From: Linderina pennispora
Lineage: Eukaryota > Kickxellomycota > Kickxellomycetes > Kickxellales > Kickxellaceae
Reading direction: 5' to 3'
NCBI RefSeq assembly: GCF_002104995.1
Contig: NW_024468282.1
Span: forward strand, 64,001 to 74,951
Length of the DNA: 10,951 bases
The position numbers were made by a program, and so were the translations under genes. Below the pieces are notes generated by a model. The model had not been told where the DNA came from, did no database searches, and worked only from the letters and a program-made list of their open reading frames with translations. Below, piece by piece: positions 1 to 8,105 of the stretch. Position 1 is the stretch's first letter. The number at the start of each line of letters is the position of its first letter.

Positions 1-1
1 T

Positions 2-881
2 TACGGGTCGTTGACAAGCGAGGACAAGTTGAATGCAGCGTCAGCGGTGGTTGGGCTGTCGGTTCTTGGCCGGCACATTAGCGAATCCACGGGGGCCCTG
101 GGGAGCGCGATTGCCCGGCGCTGGTCAGAGCACCTTGGATGTGCGGGGGAGACAGCAATCCCAGTGGTTGAATGCCTCCGCGAATCCTGTCAAACGACCA
201 TGGAGCTTTCTGCGGTTCTAGAACCCGTGCGTGCTTTGGGGCTCACTGAGGGCCTCAGCCAATTGAGGGAAGCGCCGGGCGATCTGTCATGCAAACTTTC
301 GGCGGCAGTAGTGTTTCTTCTCACGAGCGGGTTCAGGTCCGCGCTGCAGCGGCTGCCGGGTCTTCCGGTCTGGCACGCAGTGAAGCAGAGCCGGTCCAAC
401 ATGAACATCGAGGTACCGGACATTCAGCGTGTCGCCGACCGAGGAGGCCGTGGAGCTGGGCGAGAAAATGCACATTTTGCTGCCGGAGCTGGAGCAGCTG
501 GAGGTCATGGACATGCAGCAGTCGGAGCAGCCGCCTGTGGAGTTGTACACGTTTGTGCTAGTGTCGCTCGACACCCCGTGCGATGCGTCGGCAGGCGGAC
601 TGGCAATCCACGCAATGCTGGCGTTTGTGCTGCAGCTTGTGCTCAGGAACACTGTGCAGCGGGTGGGTGAGATCCGGCCACCGATCACAAGCGACGGCCG
701 CCGGCAGATTGAGGCCGACGTCGAGTACATCTCAAGCGTGGCCCGCTCGTTCACAGCCGAGTGCGGCGTGGAGTTTGACGAGCTCCAAAGCCAGCTGGCG
801 GGTAATCCGGTGCCGGATGATTCCCCGTCCCCGGCCACCGGGCTAGCTGAAAGGTTGAGCGGCCTATTGAGCATCTCGTGA
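2..881 (+). CDS. COG7: Probable conserved oligomeric Golgi complex subunit 7, C-terminal part (partial, one frameshift)
   Basis: COG7 is a lobe-B subunit of the COG tether, which acts on the cytosolic face of the Golgi in retrograde vesicle docking. The gene enters from the left edge; about 292 C-terminal residues are visible and no start is present. Reading begins in the frame of base 2 and runs to about 416-422, then continues in the frame of base 423 to a TGA at 879-881. The part before the break has FLLTSGF and LPVW. The part after it has FSVSPTEEAVELGEKMHILLPELEQ followed by a C-terminal GRRQIEADVEYISSVARSF helix. This order (LPxW, FSxSP..E, LP..LE, then QxxxDxxYxxNVxxAL) resembles the end of COG7 as I recall it. 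An extra G at 418-419 would explain the break and restores VPTFSVSP. The protein is mostly helical with no membrane segment. It converges on the NDT80-like gene. The identification rests on weak, helical-repeat similarity, so another tether subunit or an unknown protein is possible. Confidence 0.6.
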
Positions 882-926
882 CGCAGGTTTGGTTGGGTAT
901 TTGGGTTATTGTAGTAGGACAAAGAT

Positions 927-932
927 AATAAA
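927..932 (+). terminator. Candidate polyadenylation signal (AATAAA) for the COG7-like gene
   Basis: A perfect AATAAA lies 46 bases after the TGA of the COG7-like gene, in the short AT-rich gap between the two convergent genes. The position suits a fungal 3' end signal. The 94-base gap means the 3' untranslated regions of the two convergent genes probably overlap. Confidence 0.45.
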
Positions 933-975
933 CTAAGGGAAATTTTATACACACTGAAGGGTTGGGAGGGGGTCA

Positions 976-3378
976 TCAGTTATTGCTGAGCGTCGAGCGG
1001 CGACACTGCAGCAGGGGCACCGCCGCCATGGCCATGCTGGCGACCACTGGAGTAGTGCTTGCTGACGGGATGAACGAGTCGAGCGGCGGCAGCGACGTCT
1101 CCCACGGCTGCTTAGCAGCACCGCCAGCGACACCCTGCTGCTGGCTCACAAACCCGGGGGTTGACGACCCGTAGAAGGCGCCAGACTGCGGCTGCTGCGT
1201 GTATCCAGAGACCGACGGCACGTTCGACGGCACCGAGGATATCGTCGACTGGGTCGACATGTGCGGCAGGCTGGGAGTGCTGCCCACGTACTTTGTGTCG
1301 TGGGGCTTCTCGGTCTGATACAATGGGGATTGGCTCGCTGTGCAGCTGGTATGCGAACTGGCCGCCGCTCTCAGCCAAGGTGCTGGCATCCGAGCGGGCC
1401 GTCATCTGCGTCTGCAGGCTTGTGGTAGCAGCCATCTGCGCCAGCGTCGGCGACGGATTCGAGACGCCGGCGGCAGCAGCGGCAGCAGCTTGGGCGGCAG
1501 CAGCGATGGCATCAGAAGAGGCCGCCATCATGTTGGAGTCGATCTGGGTCGGGCTGACGGTCTGGTAGGGCCGCTGCTGGGGCACCATGTTCTGCAGGCC
1601 GAAGGGCGTGATTCCAAACGCATTCTGCGGCGGCGGCTGGTGCTGCTGGTGCTGGTGCTGGTGCTGCTGGGCCAACTGGTGCTGGTACGACGGGTGGCCA
1701 GCCAGTGACGATGGGTCGGGCTGGAACGCATAGTCGGCCGAGCTTGAGAAGCTGCTAGTGACCGATGGCAGCATGTTGCTTGCGGATCTGAGCGCTGCGT
1801 GGGACGACAGCGCGTAGCGGTCAAAGGTGGTGGCCGAATACGACGGGGTGATCTTCGTGCTGTGTCCCGATGTGTTGCGCCGGTTGCTGCCGTCAGCGTA
1901 ATGGCCGGGCGACCGCCCGCGAACAACAATGGGCGAGGATGCAGATGCAGCAATCAGCACCCGCGAGCCATCCTCGCACTCGCCAAACAGCTCGACCACC
2001 AGCACGTAGTACTGCTGGGCGGCCCGGCGCTTGCCATTGTTGGCTGTGGCCGTCTTGAACTGCAGGCGCTCGAAGCACGCCGTGTTGGAGTTGATGCCGA
2101 TGGCTGTCGCGTGCATGCTGCCCGAGGCCCGCACCGGCTGCGCGTGCGGCGTTGTCTGCGGGCCCTTGTCGCGCTTGGGCGTGTGCTGCACCAGCTCAAT
2201 CTTCTTGTCGCTGCCAGAAATCTGTGCTGAGATGCCAACCAGGAACCGCACAACTGTGCGCACAGACTGGTCACCGTCGACTACCAGGCACGGGCACTCG
2301 GGGTCGGTCACTGGCGCGGACATGCCAATGAGCGAGAACGTGCTGCTCACCTGGAAGTAGTTGCGGCGGTAGCACGTCCAGTCGTTGTCTGACAAAAAGA
2401 ACCCGCGGTCAATCTGCGGGAAGATCCGCACCTTGTACTTGTTGCTCTGGTCCATGCTGTACAGGTCCTTGTACTGCACTGCCTCGACAAAGAACGGGTC
2501 CGAGTCCAGACGGCTGCCGTGCGTCATCGTGCGCCGCCGCTGGATCAACGGCAGCGAGCTGATCTTGTTGCTGGCGGCGCCCATGGTGCCGGCAACGCTG
2601 GCCGCTGCACCAACGCTTGGCAATGTCGATGACGAATCCGGCCCCTTGTACCACTCGACAAGGTTGATCCCGCTTGCATTAGCTCCCATGTCGCTGCTAC
2701 TTGTGTAGATAACGGTGTTTAGCTGGATATTTTGGATTTTCTACGGTCACACCCGGTCCATGGAATCCCGGTTGTGGTCAAGCGTGATATTGCGGCCAAT
2801 ATGCCGTCTAATAAACCAGTGACCCGCGAAGGAAAAAAATCGCCGGTAGGCACGGGAATTCGATTTTCGCTGCCCCGTCCCATTTTGCATTTTCTGTTTG
2901 TTTTTCTACTTACTTGGTCATGGTGGGGCGTGGGAGTGAGGGCTCGCGCCGAGCGGCCACATCCATGTATAGCTGATTGCTGGTGGTGGAGCTACATTGC
3001 ATGAAACGAAATTATTCAGTGGACAGCCCGGCTGGCAAAAAGGAAAAAGTCAACGGCGAAGGGATTCGCTGTAATGTCCGCAATCTGGGTTTGGGGGTGG
3101 ACGGAGAGATGCCCACACAATACTAACCTCATGAACGGCACATGCAGCGCGTAGTTTTGGAATGCATCGAAGCCGGCTGGTGTGGTCTGCGGCGCCTGCT
3201 GGCCCGGCTGCTGCACCAGCTGCTGCTCGTTGTACACCGGCGACGTCTGCTGCCCAGCGTTGGCCAGCGGCTGCTGGCTGTACTGTGGCGGCATAGCGCC
3301 CGGCGGCACCGGCACGCTGGTTGTGCGCTGCGACGCAATCTTGGGCGACCATGCAGTGCTGGGTGTCTCTTCCATCAT
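976..3378 (-). CDS. NDT80/PhoG-like DNA-binding domain transcription factor (two exons, one frameshift near the C-terminus)
   Basis: A nuclear sequence-specific transcription factor with a p53-like Ig-fold DNA-binding domain. Family members include yeast Ndt80 (meiosis), Neurospora VIB-1 and Aspergillus XprG (starvation, protease secretion, cell death). Model: exon 1 3378-3128 from ATG at 3376-3378 (an ATG-ATG pair), intron 3127-2700, exon 2 from 2699 to TGA at 976-978; about 657 residues. Residues 1-83 are Gln/Pro-rich. The DNA-binding domain spans about 149-352 and shows RIFPQIDRGFF, WTCYRRNYFQV, ELVQHTPKRDKGPQ, ERLQFKTATANNGKRR and PIVVRGRSPGHY, all family hallmarks. The rest is low-complexity: a His/Gln tract near 423-437, a polyalanine tract near 482-494, then a Ser/Pro/Gln tail, as in activation domains. 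The frame changes at the GGGG (plus strand) at 1325-1328, where one extra base moves reading to the frame that ends at 976. Without this correction the protein ends at 1112 with an Arg-rich, unlike tail. An in-frame ATG at 2687-2689 could start a shorter form without exon 1. Family call is very secure; which paralogue it is cannot be told. Confidence 0.93.
1470..1690 (-). repeat. Low-complexity coding tracts: polyalanine and His/Gln repeats in the NDT80-like gene
   Basis: Near 1622-1684 the plus strand has repeated CTGGTG/CTGCTG triplets, which read as CAC/CAG on the coding strand and give an alternating His-Gln run followed by three prolines. Near 1470-1510 GCAGCAGCGGC-type triplets give a polyalanine run broken by one Gln. 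Both lie outside the DNA-binding domain in the presumed activation region. Such triplet tracts often vary in length between isolates. Confidence 0.8.
2700..3127 (-). other. Intron of the NDT80-like gene (428 nt) with tandem NAGNAG acceptor
   Basis: On the minus strand exon 1 ends ...ATG AG and is followed by GTTAGT (3127-3122), a good donor. The 3' end is ACACAAGTAGCAG: AG at 2701-2700 and a second AG at 2698-2697. Exon 1 leaves two bases of a codon. Joining after the first AG gives S-S-S-D-M, and after the second S-S-D-M; both stay in frame with the ATG at 2689. A branch-like GCTAAAC sits at 2717-2723, about 17 bases before the acceptor. Continuing exon 1 through the donor instead reaches a stop at 3016. 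The splice is predicted from sequence only. Confidence 0.75.
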
Positions 3379-3451
3379 GATTTGGGCGCTTGGGAAGTTC
3401 GGATGTGCGATCGCGGGGGGGGGGATATGTTGTGGAACAGAAGATGGTTTG

Positions 3452-3560
3452 TGATAATGCGGAGGGGCAGGTAAGCGTATTCCGGGTTATGTATGCGGAG
3501 GATAATACGATAGGGTAGGTGATAAGTTAAGCACCACGGTGAGCAGGGGCACTGGGATAA
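3452..3560. promoter_or_regulatory. Cluster of GATA cores upstream of the NDT80-like gene
   Basis: Reading the plus strand, GATAA or GATAG cores occur at 3453-3457 (TGATAA), 3501-3505 (GGATAA), 3509-3513 (CGATAG), 3521-3525 (TGATAAG) and 3556-3560 (GGATAA). Three of the five fit the fungal GATA-factor site HGATAR. They lie 75-180 bases before the start codon. GATA factors such as AreA govern nitrogen use in fungi; a link to this gene is inference. Some of the sites may fall within the transcribed leader. Confidence 0.35.
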
Positions 3561-3570
3561 AATATATATG
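3558..3570 (-). promoter_or_regulatory. TATA-like element upstream of the NDT80-like gene
   Basis: The plus strand reads TAAAATATATATG here, giving CATATATATTTTA on the coding strand, about 180 bases before the start codon. It is the closest strong AT-rich box to the gene. No transcription start data exist, so this is only a candidate. Confidence 0.35.
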
Positions 3571-6011
3571 TTGCGATCTCAATGAAAAGGAGTCAAGGAG
3601 AACTAAATAGAACAGGGAATGGCGGGCGATGATGCTATAGCGAGGATAGCATAGAAGGCAGGAGGGAGCGAGCCGACTGGATATATACGTTTTTCTCCCC
3701 TGCGCGCCCTCGGTCGAATCAACAAATACCGGGTCGCACAGATCCAGCTAGACAAGAGATGCACAGAGAGGACAGTGGGCATCGGGTTTAAAAAGCGACA
3801 TACTAAAATGGTCGAAAATGCCGCCTGGGCAGAAAGTGCAGAAATAATCGTTGGGTAAAGAGGGCGAAAAATAAGGTGATGTCCTCTGCTTGCCCGCCCA
3901 CACTGCGAAACATTACGCCTGGGTCTGTTTGCCGCCCGGGCCCCCAACCCCCCCTGCGACGAACAAAAATAAATCTGGCTGCAGAAAATGTTTGGCCTCT
4001 GCGAGTGATCGGTTGGTGTTTATGCAGCGAAGCGGAGAAGGGCGATTGACGGACAAACGGAATCACTGGAAGGCCCTCTCTTCGGCAGATACACGCCAAA
4101 TGCGTATTCGTCGTAGGGGAAGGCCCAGCAGATCTCTGTTTGCTTCGACCCAAAGGGTTGATTTGGCAACAAGCCCGTGTATAAGCCGACAAATGGCAGC
4201 CGGCAGTGGGACGCAGAATCTACCGCTCCTTCGCCTGAACTTCTTGCCTTCTGCAGTCTGCGGGTGAGACGGACTCCTGCTGTTGGACAAAAATAATCCA
4301 CGATCGTGCCCAAACCAGGGAATAGTCCAAGGGGAGCTCGTATGCTCCATTTTGGCGACCCCACGTTTTGGCTGGGTGGGCATTGCGATCTCCCTTTCAT
4401 GCTCTGCGCAGTCCGCTGCACCCACAGCCCCAAAGATGACCTCAACTTAGGAGAGACGCAGGGTGTATAGTGAGTGCCATCGGGCGGATGCCGTCATAAG
4501 CTTACTGGCTTGCGATCTTGTGAGCGGACACAATATTACGTACTTGCCCCCCCGCGATATCGCACGCAAGAAAAAGGGTTGTTTGCAAAACACCATCGAT
4601 CTACAGTATATTTTTGCTCGCTCACTGGGATTCAAAATAAAAGTTCATGCGGCACATTTGTTTGAAATATTCTCTCAACCACTCCCTCTGCCTCTGCACT
4701 AACTGCGCGCTGGCAAGGTCAGCTGAGCAAGTAATCGCAATGCAAGCGGGATAAAAATAACCCCAGGGCTGAAATATTATGCACCGAAAGCAGGCGGGGC
4801 AATTTGGGGATGGCATATCGGTCCTGATATATTGCCCCTTCGACTCGGTGAGGCAAAAAGGGGGGATCCTTTCATATGCGCATACGTCTGCCGAGACACC
4901 GCCAGCGAAAACCTGAGCAGCGCCATTTGGGGGAGGGAACGGCAACGAGTGCCTCTGCAGAAGCGCCGCTCGGAGAAGCGAGAAAAAGCAGCCAAGACAT
5001 TTATTTTCCTCCTCCCCACCAATCCATTCAAACATGGATTGACACCGACCCGGTATGCATGCATGTGCGGCCGCCTGTCCAATCGAACAGCTGCGCGGTA
5101 TGATGGACTCTCGCCCACCGAACAAAGCGTTGCCGCATTATGCAGCTGTTTGTTCTCGGGGCAGCACGGATATGTTCATCTGCCGCGGAGCCAGGCCAGG
5201 TTTCAACCAGCCTTTACCCCGCATGCATTTGCACACCTGCCCCCGTCTGGCCACAAGCAAGTGTGCTGAGAACAAGAGGCGCAAGAGCAGGTCGCTCCAT
5301 GCCTGATAACAGAAGCAAGCTGGAATGTCGACAAAAATAGATGCGAGGAAATCAGACCTGCTGTTTTCTGGTCCTGGTATGCATTGCTGCATGTGGCTGG
5401 TAGAGATAATGCGCGCGATTCCCACGTCCCCCTGAGCCACACCGCGCACAGGGCAGCTGGAATCACAGATAGGACCTGCCCGTGCCATGTGCATCCATTG
5501 TCAGACCGTGTACTGGCAGCATTGCACGCCACGTATAACAAGCGCCCCATATGCTTCGAGTCACGCACAGACTGGTCACAAAGGCGACTGGTCACAGCGT
5601 CTCGGTTTTAATGGTGAAGCTGCACCCTTTGCGATACCCACCGCAACCACAGGACGTATTGCCGGGTTGCAAATCCTGGATGCCACTGTTGTGGTCCGCA
5701 CGTACAAAGTGACCAGCAGAAATGTGTTTCACGGAACGTGGAACTAGTGCACAAAGAGCTCACTCTAACCTGTACTCCTCTTGTATCCCAACCCCCACCA
5801 CATGCCAGTTTTCTGTGTCTCTGTGCAACTAAAGTCTATCTCGTGGATATCTTGTGCATCTTGCCATGCCAAATATACATAGGTGACACATGCAGATTCG
5901 TACTTGACGATATCAAGCAAAACAGCATTTAAACGACCGCTAATAATAGTGAACTGTGCCTCATGTACGGATATGATAAAGGAATAGTACAAGAGTCTTG
6001 CAAATCGACTA
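3571..6011. other. Gene-free stretch between the NDT80-like gene and PIG-U
   Basis: About 2.4 kb with no convincing coding region, tRNA, rRNA or transposon signature that I can recognise. Open frames here are short (up to 167 codons), lack recognisable motifs and have compositions unlike the confirmed genes. It contains homopolymer tracts (C7 at 3948-3954, C7 at 4547-4553, G6 at 4860-4865), a second TATA-like ATATATACG near 3680, a short direct repeat at 5570-5596, and several TGCAT motifs between 5055 and 5490. It is most simply read as a long upstream regulatory region of the NDT80-like gene plus the 3' flank of PIG-U. An unrecognised non-coding RNA cannot be excluded. Confidence 0.6.
5570..5596 (+). 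repeat. Short direct repeat (two copies of an 11-mer)
   Basis: GACTGGTCACA occurs at 5570-5580 and again at 5586-5596, a 16-base period, in the gene-free stretch. No function is apparent. The period is close to one and a half helical turns. Confidence 0.6.
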
Positions 6012-7327
6012 CTACTCTTGAATCACCGCGTGGGTACGGGTCTCGGGCTCGCTGATATCCAGTTCGCGGCGAAGCATGGCGCTGCCAAAATCAAACAGCA
6101 TGGTAATTTGTCCAAACTCATAAACCAGCGTCGCTGCATAGAAGAAATTGGCATTGCCACTGCCCTGCTCGATCCACAGGTGCCAAAATACTGGCGCAAG
6201 ACCAATCCCGTACATCAGCAGGTTTCCAAACAGGAACGAGTACTGCAGGTATTTGAACAGCTCCTCATACACCGGCAGCAGGCCCAGAAACAGCGCCAGA
6301 TCGCCCCACGACGGATATGCCTTCAATGCGCTGATCACGCCACCAGCATGATGGCGCCAAACACGGGCTCGCGCCGGAACCGCCATGATACGGGCACCGC
6401 AAATGCAAGGGCTGTCAGCTGGAAAACGACAAAGAAGAAAGACCGAAACTCGTCGAAGATCTCGATGAAGAAGTACCAGAACAGGCCGACGTTCGGCTGC
6501 AAGTCGGCCACCCGCAGCGTGAAGTCAAAGGTCGCCAAAAAGTACTGCTTGCCAAACGCCATGGTAAATGCCACGTGTAGGGCCAAAACCGCTACGGCGA
6601 ACTTGGCCACAGTCTGCACAACTGCTGAGCGGAGCATTTGGCGTTTGCCCGCCATCAGCGCAATTGGCACGACCAGCATTGCCGGATACAGCGATAGATG
6701 TGCGGCCACTGCTGCCCAGCCTACCGAGGCATTGATTTTTCCGTGCATGCCCATATACAGCGCCAGCACAACTGCGAGATGGCTGAATACAATCGTCGAT
6801 TTGACCACAGTTGTCCCGATCATCAGCGGGTTGAACAGATACAGCATCGCAACCACTGACGGCGGACACGCAAACGCCTGCTCGCCCGGGACACCGGCGC
6901 GCTGCGAGAACTGCGGGAGCGAGTGGCGTGCACCTGTGATTTTGGCCAGAACAAGAGCAACTGCAGCATCAGCCAGAATGAAGACCAAGTTTGTAACGAT
7001 CTCTGGCAGGTAGTACGGGATTTTGAACAACAGCAGCAGAAGCGGCGACTGGTGGAACACACCCCCGTCGAACGGCGAGACCCCATGGCTGCTCAGATAC
7101 AGTCCCTCGACCAGCCGCTTGTAGCTGGTGACTGGCGTCGACAGCTCGACGCGTCCAGCCAAATGCTGCTCGACAAATTGCGGGAACAGCAGCATGATAA
7201 TTAACCGCAGCGCACTTCCTGCCAGCAGAACCTTGATCAGCTTGCCTTGCTCTCGGCGCGCTGCTAGCTCTATGTTCGCCTTCGTCTGCTCTGGAGCCCG
7301 AGGTGCACTCTGGTTTTCTTCGGTCAT
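6012..7327 (-). CDS. PIGU: GPI transamidase subunit PIG-U / Gab1 (Cdc91) (one frameshift)
   Basis: PIG-U is a multi-pass ER membrane subunit of GPI transamidase, which cleaves the C-terminal signal of precursor proteins and attaches the GPI anchor; it is thought to help recognise the lipid anchor. The start is ATG at 7325-7327 and the stop TAG at 6012-6014. The predicted 438 residues match the usual length of about 390-440. Motifs in order: VELSTPVTS (60-68), GVSPFDGGVFHQSPL (82-96), an N-P-hydrophobic helix (about 158-185), SLYPAML (212-218), the hallmark LQPNVGLFWYFFIEIFDEFR (276-295), then YPSWGDLALFL and PVFWHLWIEQGSGNANFFYA after the break. At least eight hydrophobic segments are visible and the N-terminus is short and polar. 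The frame breaks between about 6338 and 6350: the first part hits TGA at 6335-6337, while the second part continues one frame over. One missing base (or two extra ones) restores the protein. Identity is secure on both sides of the break. Confidence 0.95.
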
Positions 7328-8105
7328 TGCGAAAAGGAATACTGTACAAATTCGAGGCGAAAAGCGAAAGATGCGTCAGAAGCAGGAAAATAGCTATGTT
7401 TGCGTTTCGGCTCTGTACATTCTTGGGATCACCATGAAATCAGCCGATTACTCATGGCCGCTATTCGCTTGATCCAGCACCAATTCCGCTATATATGGTG
7501 GACACAAGCGTCGAGATCAGCTCTAGTCACAACCGCAACGTGTCTGCCATACCATATGCATAGTTTGTATTTTTCACAGCTACATCATTCTAGTCATCCC
7601 CAAAAAAACAGGGGCATCGTCAGTCATGGCTGGTCGCTGCTGCCGTTAAATACACTGATGTAAATGCGTAGTTCAAACAGGGGGCTAATCTCGCTCACCT
7701 TAACCTGCGTCGCACCGACTGCCTGCACCAGCCTTTCATACTAGAATTGCTCTGCTCGCGATGCGAGCTCGGCTGCTAGTCAGCATGGGTTGACACGTCG
7801 ATAAGAGCATCACGGCGAACCGGTCATTTGAACGTGTCGGATGGTTGTTGGTGCAATGGCGGTCATGGACATCTCCTGTCTTGATGGCCTGCTCAGCGCA
7901 GGCGTTTCAGCGCTAGTTCGCTGCTGCAGCACACCTCTTGCGTGGGTTCTTTGTTGCGGTAGTGGTGCCAGAAGCATTGGGGGGAGACTTGCCAAGCTGC
8001 TCATTCTCAATAAGCTGGCATAGGCGAATGTATGCACGCAGGTGCTTAAGTGGATTTACCTTGGCATTACATAAAGTAAAACTATTAGGCTAGTCTTTTG
8101 GCCAG
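7328..8105. other. Gene-free stretch between PIG-U and the ABCC transporter
   Basis: This 778-base interval must hold the promoter of PIG-U and the 3' end of the ABCC gene. Open frames here are under 90 codons except one that overlaps the PIG-U start in antisense, and none has a recognisable motif. No AATAAA is visible on the minus strand just after the ABCC stop. I see no RNA gene or repeat beyond an A7 run flanked by C4 and G4 near 7600-7615. Confidence 0.6.
7490..7496 (-). promoter_or_regulatory. TATA-like element upstream of PIG-U
   Basis: The plus strand reads GCTATATATGG, giving CCATATATAGC on the coding strand about 165 bases before the PIG-U start. It is the clearest TATA-like box in the upstream region. 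Placement alone supports it. Confidence 0.3.

Noticed and set aside
287-976. 229-codon minus-strand frame overlapping the COG7-like gene and the start of the NDT80-like 3' end
   Set aside because: Ser/Thr-rich and motif-free; the plus-strand reading gives coherent helical protein on both sides of the frame break.
1321-1334. A 13-base GT...AG interval at the NDT80-like frame change as an intron
   Set aside because: Far too short for spliceosomal removal; one extra base in a homopolymer is simpler. The same applies to a 13-base GT...AG at the PIG-U break.
3797-3812. ACATACTAAAATGG resembling part of U6 snRNA
   Set aside because: The expected ACAGAGA box downstream and the flanking U6 sequence are missing or in the wrong order.
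4622-5125. 167-codon minus-strand open frame in the gene-free stretch
   Set aside because: Cys-rich mixed composition, no domain, no supporting splice or promoter signals; frames of this length are expected by chance in GC-rich DNA.
5555-5575. GCTTCGAGTC as a tRNA B-box
   Set aside because: No matching A-box, acceptor stem or anticodon arm could be drawn around it.
6018-7013. 331-codon open frame on the plus strand
   Set aside because: It lies antisense to PIG-U, has no recognisable motif, and is explained by codon bias of the real gene on the other strand.
7599-7616. CCCC-A7-CA-GGGG as a terminator hairpin
   Set aside because: The stem is only four base pairs, and this type of terminator is not expected for fungal Pol II genes.
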